A DNA stretch of 62,265 bases from CAYLUN01 sp964386865 (GTDB lineage: Bacteria; Verrucomicrobiota; Kiritimatiellia; RFP12; UBA1067), in NCBI GenBank assembly GCA_964386865.1, contig CAYLUN010000028.1:1-62265 (forward strand), given 5' to 3'. The stretch's first letter is position 1, and each line of letters opens with the position of its first letter. Of the stretch, positions 43,011-50,433 are shown one piece after another. The notes beneath the pieces were generated by a model. The model made no database searches and was not told where the DNA came from. It worked only from the letters and a program-made list of their open reading frames with translations. The translations under genes were made by a program, and so were the position numbers.

Positions 43011-43652
43011 ATGGCACTGAAGACGCTGGATATTGGAGCAGAGCTGGGAAAAGGCTGGGAGCTGTTCAAAGAGAACATGGGGCTTCTGGTGGTCGCGGGA
43101 ATCATCGCATCCTTGGTGTCGGTGGTCACTTGCGGCATCTTGGGCGGCGCGATGGCTGCGGGCCTAATGATGGTGATCAAGCGGCTGGTTCAAAAGGATC
43201 CGGTCAAACCCGTCTCAGGCGACGTGTTCAAAGGCTTTGACTTCTTCGTGCAGGCGCTGATCCTGTTCATTCTGGGCGCGGTCGCCATCGCTGTGCTCTC
43301 CGTGATCCCGGTCTTGAACGTCTTGGCCGGTATCGCGGTCGGCGCGGTCGGCTCCTGGTGCCTGATGTTTGTGGTGTTCGAGCGGCTGTCGGCTCTGGAC
43401 GCGGTCAAGAAGGTGATCGCGCTCGTGAAGACGGGCGAGTTCACGGTTCCCCTTGTGATGGCCGTGATTGCGGGCCTGATTTCGTCGCTGGGCGGCCTCT
43501 TGTGCTGCGTGGGCGGCTTCTTCACGGGGCCGATCGCCTGCTGCAGCATGGTCGCCGCGTACGACACGCTGTTCGGTGGCAGCGAGGAGACGGTCACGAT
43601 CTCCGTATCGCCGGAGGCCCCTTCGGAGCCTCCCGCTGACCTCCGGCTGTAG
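43011..43652 (+). CDS. Multi-pass membrane protein of unknown function
   Basis: 213 residues, not assigned to a family with confidence. The pattern ELGKGWELFKENMGLLVVAGIIASLVSVVTCGILGGAMAAGL, then a hydrophilic loop with VSGDVFKGFDFF, then more hydrophobic segments, resembles the small integral-membrane families (DUF975/DUF4013-like) with an internally repeated 'GW..FK.N...' start. About four or five membrane helices. Three cysteines cluster at LLCCVGGFFTGPIACC in the last helices. It ends in a Pro/Glu tail outside the membrane. GAAAGGAG precedes the ATG by 7 bases. It stands alone between mnmE and a clear terminator. Confidence 0.7.
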   Translation: MALKTLDIGAELGKGWELFKENMGLLVVAGIIASLVSVVTCGILGGAMAAGLMMVIKRLVQKDPVKPVSGDVFKGFDFFVQALILFILGAVAIAVLSVIPVLNVLAGIAVGAVGSWCLMFVVFERLSALDAVKKVIALVKTGEFTVPLVMAVIAGLISSLGGLLCCVGGFFTGPIACCSMVAAYDTLFGGSEETVTISVSPEAPSEPPADLRL

Positions 43653-43683
43653 ATCCAGCCCCGGATCCCGCGTGTGGGTTTTA

Positions 43684-43715
43684 GGCGGCGCTCCCCGTTG
43701 GGGCGCCGCCTTTCG
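43684..43715 (+). terminator. Rho-independent terminator
   Basis: GGCGGCGC(T)CCCC and GGGGCGCCGCC form a long GC stem closing GTT, followed by TTTCGTTT. It lies 31 bases after the membrane-protein stop. Confidence 0.8.
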
Positions 43716-44623
43716 TTTGCCGAAGCTGGGATGTGACGAAAGTCGTACTCGAATTGCACACAAATTGCTTGCACTCAGAACCGGCCTTGACACCCTGTTA
43801 ATAACTCGTCGATAAGTGTCGATCAATTTTTCTTGCTCTGGAGTTGCTAACACGATGCTCAATAACATTAGTCGTTCTTGTGCAACACGTTACAGTCTAT
43901 TTGTGGGGCCAATTATACGATATTCAAATATCGATTAGTGAATTTCTAGCCTGTCGATAGCTTTGCCCTTCAGCCCTCCTGCACGGTGCTTTATCCACGA
44001 CCAAAAGGCCCCCCAAAGCGACACTCTGCCGTCCGCCACCCCAGTTACAAAGAGTCCCGTTACGCGGGCGCGCCCGCCGCCTAAACACACAGCCTGTGGC
44101 CTGGTGAAGCGGGTGGCACAGCCGCACACATGGCGCCCCTCCACGCGCACGACTGACGCCTCCGCAGAGAGCAGTCGGACGGTCTGGGCCTGAAACTCGC
44201 ACCTCCCCCGAAACTCACGCGCCCGCCCGATCCGGGCTACGCTCCCCCTCCGCTGGTTCACCATTCTAATCGCACCCATTGGGTGTATAGCATGCTCCGT
44301 CGCCACACGTGATCTCACACGTGATTCAACACGTCGTCGGTTACGCTCCGTCGGTGATCTTAGTCGGCAGCTGCCTGTGTAGCAGCGAGTAAGCAGTTGG
44401 ACTAAGCGCACCCGACGACGTGTGGGAATACGTGTAAGCGTCGAGGAGTTGATTCAACTGCTCTTTCCAAGTTAAGCCACACGTCAATGAAACGGGGATT
44501 CGCCCGGGTTCGGAACACGCGAGACCATTTTGTTTTTCACGAGCCGAGGCTGCGTGCTACACTTACGCACGATGGGTCACAGAACGGTGCGGCGGATGGA
44601 CGGGCAGGTAACGGAGACGAGTG
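43716..44623. other. Long non-coding region upstream of mnmG; alternative origin candidate
   Basis: About 900 bp with no supported gene. 43790-43960 is AT-rich and has TGTTAATAA, CGATAAGTGTCGATCAAT and the palindrome CGATATTCAAATATCG (43918-43933). TTATCCACG, one base off the DnaA box, lies at 43991-43999. From 44300 to 44490 there are repeated ACACGTG/ACACGTC motifs and a long nested inverted repeat. GidA/mnmG-proximal origins are known in other bacteria, which makes this a serious origin candidate. Confidence 0.45.
44329..44423. repeat. Nested long inverted repeat with ACACGTCGTCGG arms
   Basis: Outer arms ACACGTCGTCGG (44329-44340) and CCGACGACGTGT (44412-44423) are perfect 12-base complements. 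Inner arms CTTAGTC (44359-44365) and GACTAAG (44400-44406) are nested inside. GGCAGCTGCC (44366-44375) is a perfect palindrome next to the inner arm. CACACGTGAT is repeated just upstream (at about 44304 and 44316), and ACGTGT or ACACGT recurs at about 44430 and 44479. Either a structured RNA or a protein-binding array. Confidence 0.6.
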
Positions 44624-46561
44624 ATGGGCACGCAAGCAGACGGCGAGATCGGCGCAAAGGACGCGGGCGCGTGGGATGTCCTTGTGGTGGGCGGAGGACA
44701 CGCAGGGTGCGAGGCGGCGCTTGTCGCGGCGCGCATGGGATGCCGCACGCTCCTGGTCACTGGCGCCGCGGACGCACTCGCACGCATGCCCTGCAACCCC
44801 TCTATCGGCGGCCTGGCAAAGTCTCACCTCGTCTACGAGTTGGATGCGCTGGGCGGAGAAATGGGGCTGAATGCGGATCTGTGTGGAATTCAGTTCAGAA
44901 CGCTCAACGCCAGCCGAGGGCCGGCCGTGAGGGCCACGCGGGCGCAGTGCGATAAGCGTCAGTACGCAGGGCGCATGCGGCAGGTCATTGCGGCTACGCC
45001 AAATCTGACTGTTTGTGAGGATCTGGTGAGCGCGTTGCGCGTAGAGAATGGCCGCGTCGTGGGCGTGTGCGCGGCCAAGGCTCACGTTCTGACTGCACGC
45101 ACGGTGGTGCTGACGACCGGGACGGCCCTGACGGGGCGCATCCATATCGGCAACGAGTGCGTGCCGGGAGGTGGAGACGGCCGGCCGGCGGCCGATGACC
45201 TGTCCGGGTCACTCCGCGAAGCCGGGTTTGAGCTGATCAGGCTGAAGACAGGCACGCCCCCCCGCATTCATGCGGATAGCATCGAGTGGAAGAAGACGGA
45301 GATCCAGCCGGGCGAGTCGCCTCCTCCGCTGTTTTCAATCACGGCCAAGATGTTCCACGTGGAACATTCAGGGGGGCTAGAGGGCTCGGCGTGGGCCTAC
45401 GCGGAGTTTGGAGAGCCTGGAATATGTTCCACGTGGAACATTCGTCCACCATGGTGGCCCGGCCAGGATCAAATGCCCTGCTGGCTGACGCACACAACGG
45501 AAGAAACGCATGACATTATCCGCGCGAACCTTCAGAACAGCGCCCTATATGGAGGATCGATCACAGGAACCGGTGTGCGTTACTGCCCGTCGATCGAGGA
45601 CAAGGTGGTCAAGTTCACCGCAGCCGAGCGGCACCACGTCTTTTTGGAACCGGAGGGCCGCGCTACGGACTGGATCTATCCGAATGGGCTGTCGAACAGC
45701 CTGCCGCGGGACGTGCAGGAGCAGATGGTGCGCAGCGTGCCGGGCCTGGAGCACGCGCGCTTTGCGGCCTACGCGTATGCCATCGAGTACGACGCGATCG
45801 ATGCGCGTGAGCTTCGGCATACGCTGGAGAGCAAGCGCATCGAGGGGCTGTATTTTGCCGGCCAGGTGAACGGCACGACCGGCTACGAGGAGGCCGCGGC
45901 CCAGGGATTCATGGCGGGGGCGAACGCGGCGCTGCGCGTGCAGGAGCGCCCGCCTCTGACGTTGAGCCGCCAGGATGCGTATATCGGTGTGCTGATCGAC
46001 GATCTGGTCACCAAGGGGACGAACGAGCCGTACCGCATGTTCACGTCGCGGGCCGAGCGGCGCCTGATTCTTCGCCAAGACAACGCCCGATATCGGCTGT
46101 TGGCGGCGGCGGACTACCTGTCGGTTGCGGCGGCGTGCTGCCGCGAACAGACGCGGACCTATGAGGCGCTCGCGGCTGGCGAGTTGGAGCGGCTGGACGC
46201 CACGCGCGCGTGTGGCCAGATGCTGTCGAGCGTGCTGGCTCGCCCGGAGATGCGGTATGCGGATTTGCCGGAGTCGCGGGGAGATTTGCCAGCCGACGTG
46301 GTCGAGCAGGTAGAGATACGGGTTAAGTATCGCGGATACATCGCGCAGGAGGAGCGCGCGGCGGTCCGCAGCAAAGGGGATGAGTCGGTTCAGATCCCTG
46401 AATGGCTGGACTACTGGAAGGTCGCTTCGCTGCGCTACGAAAGCCGGGAGAAACTGAGCCGGGTGCTTCCTGAGAATCTGGGGCAGGCGGCGCGCATCAC
46501 GGGCGTGAACCCCGCCGATATCGCCGTGCTGTCGCTCATCATCAAGCGCGGACACCTCTGA
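44624..46561 (+). CDS. mnmG: tRNA uridine 5-carboxymethylaminomethyl modification enzyme MnmG, with parS-bearing insert
   Basis: 645 residues. FAD/NADH-dependent partner of MnmE. Signatures: VLVVGGGHAGCEAALVAARMG, MPCNPSIGGLAKSHLV, LTTGTALTGRIHIGN, LKTGTPPRIHADSI, RYCPSIEDKVVKF and INGTTGYEEAAAQGFMAG (as VNGTTGYEEAAAQG). Compared with E. coli MnmG, the segment between PLFSI and QMPCW is 43 residues (240-282) instead of about 9. This extra ~34-residue stretch contains two perfect parS palindromes, read in two different frames as MFHVEH and CSTWNI. The ATG at 44624 has GGAG 7 bases upstream. The rest of the protein is intact, so it is probably functional, with a surface loop enlarged by the insert. 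Confidence 0.95.
   Translation: MGTQADGEIGAKDAGAWDVLVVGGGHAGCEAALVAARMGCRTLLVTGAADALARMPCNPSIGGLAKSHLVYELDALGGEMGLNADLCGIQFRTLNASRGPAVRATRAQCDKRQYAGRMRQVIAATPNLTVCEDLVSALRVENGRVVGVCAAKAHVLTARTVVLTTGTALTGRIHIGNECVPGGGDGRPAADDLSGSLREAGFELIRLKTGTPPRIHADSIEWKKTEIQPGESPPPLFSITAKMFHVEHSGGLEGSAWAYAEFGEPGICSTWNIRPPWWPGQDQMPCWLTHTTEETHDIIRANLQNSALYGGSITGTGVRYCPSIEDKVVKFTAAERHHVFLEPEGRATDWIYPNGLSNSLPRDVQEQMVRSVPGLEHARFAAYAYAIEYDAIDARELRHTLESKRIEGLYFAGQVNGTTGYEEAAAQGFMAGANAALRVQERPPLTLSRQDAYIGVLIDDLVTKGTNEPYRMFTSRAERRLILRQDNARYRLLAAADYLSVAAACCREQTRTYEALAAGELERLDATRACGQMLSSVLARPEMRYADLPESRGDLPADVVEQVEIRVKYRGYIAQEERAAVRSKGDESVQIPEWLDYWKVASLRYESREKLSRVLPENLGQAARITGVNPADIAVLSLIIKRGHL
45351..45366. other. 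parS: parS site 1 (ParB-binding), inside mnmG
   Basis: TGTTCCACGTGGAACA, a perfect 16-bp palindrome identical to a known variant of the bacterial parS consensus. It is read by mnmG as part of K-MFHVEH-S, starting at the second base of a codon. Confidence 0.85.
45425..45440. other. parS: parS site 2 (ParB-binding), inside mnmG
   Basis: Second perfect TGTTCCACGTGGAACA, 74 bp (about seven helical turns) after the first. It begins exactly at a codon and is read as CSTWN-I. A further perfect palindrome CCACCATGGTGG follows at 45446-45457. Confidence 0.85.
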
Positions 46562-46736
46562 ACGCACCAGCAACACACGCGGCCATTCGTTTTGGCCATT
46601 CGCGACAACCGATTACAAACAAGAGATTATGCGACACCAAGAGCCGAGGCGTTGCGCGGAGCGAGCCGCCTCAGTCAGGTCGCGCCAGGCATGAGAGGCG
46701 CGCGCAAACCCCGTGCAAGCGTCAATGCTCAGGAAA

Positions 46737-46772
46737 CCGGGGTTCAGGCCGGAAACGGCCCCTGAACCCCGG
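46737..46772. terminator. Strong hairpin with GAAA tetraloop after mnmG
   Basis: CCGGGGTTCAGGCCG and CGGCCCCTGAACCCCGG pair with a two-base bulge around a GAAA loop. There is no T-run, so it may be a REP-like element or a processed 3' end. It lies in the 338-bp gap between convergent genes (46562-46899), which also holds a run of nine or so G at about 46829 and a GTGCGGCGC/GCGCCGCAC inverted repeat at about 46849-46874. No gene seen there. Confidence 0.5.
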
Positions 46773-46899
46773 ACTCTCCGCTTGCGCAAAACGGATGTTT
46801 TTCAGGCGCCACATGCGGAAACAGGCCCGGGGGGGGGACGCGCAGGCGCGTGCGGCGCCTGCGCCTGCGCCGCACGTCCGCACGTCCGCGACCGCGCCG

Positions 46900-49800
46900 T
46901 CACTCGGTCTGGGCCCGGAAGAACCGCGCCGGCGGATTCGTCACGGGGAAGGCGAAGTGCCACAGCGAGCCGTCGCCGGGAAAATTCGTCAGGGGCTCCC
47001 AGGTTCCGTAGGTGAGGTTCGTCCGCGCCTCGATGGTGTGCGTGCGCCCCGCTTGGGTCTGGAAGCTGAACAACAAGCCATCCGCAGCGGGCTGAATATT
47101 GAGCAAGACCGCGACGGGCACCGGACTGACCACGAACGTCGACTTAGCGGCGGAGTGCAGGCTGGAGATCGCGTTCCAGGCTTCCAGCGGCTGATGCGCC
47201 TCGTCTTCCGGCAGGGTGAAACTCACCACGTCGGGCGCGCTCCACAGAGTGTAGGAAATCTCAAACTGGTTCGTCCCGGTGCTGAGCGTGGGCGCGGAAG
47301 GCCAGTTTGTGGCTGTGCTGGGCAGGTAGACGCCGCTTGACGCCCCTCCCTCCAGCGACCGGACGGCGGCCCACAGGGTGGGCAGATTAGTCGGCCCGCT
47401 CCAGAGGAAGGAGGGGTTGGGCGGCACGTTCGTGGCGCCCTGGGCGGGCGAGTGGATGGTGGTCGCACACAAGGCGATGGTGTCTAGCCCGCTGATCGAA
47501 ACCGCGAACGTGTAGCGCTTCTCGGACGGGTCGCCTTGGTTGATGAAGAGGGTCCACACGCCGTTGGTACACTCGTCGATCAGCGAATCAAGGGTGTACA
47601 GTACCCGGGAGCTGGAACCCCACTCGCCATTGATTGCCCCCTGGAAGAAGGCGTTGGGCGATTGCACCAGGTGTTTCGTGATGACGTCGGGTGTCACCGA
47701 GATGAGTTCGGGGAAAAGGTAGAACCATTCCCTGACATCTTCGTTGGTTTCCCTAATGATTTTCAGGTTGAGGGTGGCGGTGGCCGGTTGCACAAACTGT
47801 ACCTGATCCACCCAGCCGGCATCGGCGCCGTTCGTGTTGGAGCCGTCCTTTGTGTACCGCCAACGCAGGGGATGCCAGCCGGAACCCAGTTCGAGCGTGA
47901 CCTGTTCCCAATCCCGCTCGCCCGTAAGCTCGCGCGCCAGCGCGTTATCAGCCCAAAGCTGGAGCGAGTCCGCGTCCTGTTCGCTGGAGACCTTCCACCA
48001 GAAGGAAAGCGTGCCAGGCCCAGTGACGCCCGTTTCGAACCAGCTCTCGCCGTAATCGCCGGCGGCCCCGCTCTGGGCGGCGGCAACGCCGTCGTGGCTG
48101 GCGGCGGTCTGGGGGTACCACGGCGCCTCCCCGCCCGTGGTGAAGGTTAGGTTGGTGGCGTTGAGCGCCTGCTCCAACGTGAACGGCGGCGGCGGATTGC
48201 TGGCCACGTAGCACACCTCGTCCAGCCAGCCCGCGTCGGGCGACACGGCCGCCGAGCCATCCTTGGAATACGTCCAGCGCAACGTGTGGTTGCCGTCCGG
48301 CACCAGGAATGCTTCCTGCCGCCAGTCGATGACGCCCGACAGGTTCGTTTGTGCCACGCCTTCGATGGAGAACGTGAGCGTGTCGCAACCCTCCTCAGAT
48401 TCCACCATCCACCAGAACGTGAGCGAGCCAGGGCCCACGACGGTGGTCTCGATCCAGTTTTCCTCGCTGTCGTTCAGCAGGCCGCTCTGCCACGCGTCAA
48501 CGCCGTCGTGCGTGTTGGCGCTTTGCAGATACCACTCGGTGGCGCCGCCGGTCAGGAAGTTGGTGATCTCGCTGCTCGGGGGCGGGGCGTCGCCGCCGAG
48601 GGCCAGCTGATCCACCCACGCGGCGTCCTGCCCCACCTGGCCGGCCTCCTCTTTACGGAACGTCCACGCCACGTGATGGTCCCCGGCGGGCAGGCTCAGC
48701 GTCTGCTGTTGCCACGCCGTCTCGCCGGAAATGGAGTTGCTGACGGAGCCGTCCACCGAGACCTCCAGAAACGCCTGCGTGCCGGCGGAGATGCGCCACC
48801 AGAAGGAGACATTCGTCGGTCCGGCCACGCTGGCGCCGAAGGTGTAGGCTTCGTAGTCGCCGATCTCGGGGCTGCGCGCGGCGCACAGGCCGTCGTGGGC
48901 GGTGGCGCCGGCTACGTCCGGCGTCCACTGGGGCCACCAGTCGTTGTGGTTGGTGACAACGAGGCCGGGCGCATCCAGCGCCACGCCCAGCGCCGTCACC
49001 GGAGCCACCGCGAGCACGCTGACGCGGCTGGTGACCGCGCCGTTGAGGTTATAGGCGGTGACGCGGTAGAGGCCGGAGTTCGTGGGGTCCAGGTTGCCGA
49101 GGTTGAGCCCTTGCCAGTTTCCCAGCTCGTCGGCTTCCCCCACTCTGCGCCAACTGTAATACAGCCATTCCGGGCCGGCGGCTTGGGCGTAAACGCTGGC
49201 GCTGTCGCCTGAAGCAACCTCTTGGTACGCGGGCGACGGCTCGCTGGCGATGGTGGGCGGATCAGCGCTAACGGTGACTTGCGCCACGCGGCTCGTGACG
49301 GTGCCTTGGGGGTTGGTCACGACAAAGTGGTAGGCGCCGTTGTCGGCGGTTGTGGCCGGGTAAAAATAATAGACCTGGTTCGTGGCCCCCGGAACGGGCG
49401 TTCCATTCGTGTACCACTGGAAGGCGAACGGCGGCGAACCGTAGAGCTGCGCATACATGTAATAATATTCGTCCCGTGCGATCAGTTTGTCGGCGGGGTG
49501 GCCAGGCGGCACAAAAGGCGGCGAAGGCACGACGGTGACCGTGCATACGGCACTGGTGGCGACACCCCACTGGTTGCTGGCCACGAGCCGGAAGTCACCC
49601 CCGCATTCCGCCTGAGTGAGCGGGTAGATGGTCAGTGACGGCGAAGTGACGGAGTAGAAGGGCCAGCCCTCCGGGAGATCCGCCCCGTCGCGCTGCCACT
49701 GCAGGGTCATGGGAATGTCACCCACCGCCTGGGCGCTGAGACTCACCGCGTGGTAGCCGTTCTCAGGCACGTCGAGCGTGGAGGGCGGCTGCAACAGGAA

Positions 49801-50343
49801 CACCGGGGCGATGTCCGCGATATTGGTGACCAGCACCTGGTCCAGCCAGAGCGCGTTCCCGGCCCAGTTGGTTGGATCGGAGGAGGGCGCGCTGTAGATC
49901 CATCTGATCGTGTTGGTGCCCCCCTCGAAAGAAAACGCTTTCATCTGCCAGTCGCGTTCCCCATACCCCTCCGGGCTCCACCAGGAGCCATTCGTCTGAA
50001 CATACAACGTGTAATACCTGGGATCAGACGACAGCTTCCACCAATAGACCACGCTGACGCGGCCCGTGACGGTGGTCTCCAGCCAACTTGTCTGGCCGCT
50101 GGCGGTCAGGTTACCGCACTGCGCGGCGTCCACGCCGTCATGGTTGGTGGCGGTCTGGTAAAACCACTCGGCGTCGCCGCCGGTGGTCCAGGTCAACGCG
50201 GGACTGTCGAGGGCGTCGCCGAGCGTGCCCGCCCGGAGCGCCTCCGGCGAGCCCATAAGCGTGAGGATCGCCAGCGCGAGGCCGGTGACCGAGGGAAGGA
50301 GCGGGCGGATACGCCGCAACTGGAGCTGCTGACTAGAGTTCAT
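46900..50343 (-). CDS. Large secreted protein with four MAM-like beta-sandwich modules and Ig-like domains
   Basis: 1147 residues from the ATG at 50343, followed by a basic N-region and hydrophobic signal sequence (LPSVTGLALAILTLMGS). Four copies of a ~115-residue module start W(Y/F)xQTxxxHDGxxAxQSG, continue S(W)xETxVxGPGxLxFWWxVSSE and end DAGWxDxV. They lie near residues 45-150, 460-565, 595-700 and 735-840. Between the first and second are Ig-like domains (QWQRDGADLP, FQWYTNGTPVPGATNQVYYF). The C-terminus (FQTQAGRTHTIEARTNL to ARFFRAQTE) is the typical end module of secreted PVC proteins. No catalytic residues seen; likely a surface or extracellular binding protein. It lies 90 bases after the S8 protease gene on the same strand and may be cotranscribed with it. 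Confidence 0.82.
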   Translation of the reverse strand: MNSSQQLQLRRIRPLLPSVTGLALAILTLMGSPEALRAGTLGDALDSPALTWTTGGDAEWFYQTATNHDGVDAAQCGNLTASGQTSWLETTVTGRVSVVYWWKLSSDPRYYTLYVQTNGSWWSPEGYGERDWQMKAFSFEGGTNTIRWIYSAPSSDPTNWAGNALWLDQVLVTNIADIAPVFLLQPPSTLDVPENGYHAVSLSAQAVGDIPMTLQWQRDGADLPEGWPFYSVTSPSLTIYPLTQAECGGDFRLVASNQWGVATSAVCTVTVVPSPPFVPPGHPADKLIARDEYYYMYAQLYGSPPFAFQWYTNGTPVPGATNQVYYFYPATTADNGAYHFVVTNPQGTVTSRVAQVTVSADPPTIASEPSPAYQEVASGDSASVYAQAAGPEWLYYSWRRVGEADELGNWQGLNLGNLDPTNSGLYRVTAYNLNGAVTSRVSVLAVAPVTALGVALDAPGLVVTNHNDWWPQWTPDVAGATAHDGLCAARSPEIGDYEAYTFGASVAGPTNVSFWWRISAGTQAFLEVSVDGSVSNSISGETAWQQQTLSLPAGDHHVAWTFRKEEAGQVGQDAAWVDQLALGGDAPPPSSEITNFLTGGATEWYLQSANTHDGVDAWQSGLLNDSEENWIETTVVGPGSLTFWWMVESEEGCDTLTFSIEGVAQTNLSGVIDWRQEAFLVPDGNHTLRWTYSKDGSAAVSPDAGWLDEVCYVASNPPPPFTLEQALNATNLTFTTGGEAPWYPQTAASHDGVAAAQSGAAGDYGESWFETGVTGPGTLSFWWKVSSEQDADSLQLWADNALARELTGERDWEQVTLELGSGWHPLRWRYTKDGSNTNGADAGWVDQVQFVQPATATLNLKIIRETNEDVREWFYLFPELISVTPDVITKHLVQSPNAFFQGAINGEWGSSSRVLYTLDSLIDECTNGVWTLFINQGDPSEKRYTFAVSISGLDTIALCATTIHSPAQGATNVPPNPSFLWSGPTNLPTLWAAVRSLEGGASSGVYLPSTATNWPSAPTLSTGTNQFEISYTLWSAPDVVSFTLPEDEAHQPLEAWNAISSLHSAAKSTFVVSPVPVAVLLNIQPAADGLLFSFQTQAGRTHTIEARTNLTYGTWEPLTNFPGDGSLWHFAFPVTNPPARFFRAQTE

Positions 50344-50433
50344 AACGCGAATTCTGGCCTCTTCTACGGGGTGGGTCAAGGATTATTTCGACGATTTCTC
50401 GACGGTCTCGACGAGCGGACGGAGGACGAATAC

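Noticed and set aside
43935..44411. 158-codon minus-strand frame in the mnmG upstream region
   Set aside because: Very Arg-rich, no start signal, and it overlaps the inverted-repeat region; treated as non-coding.
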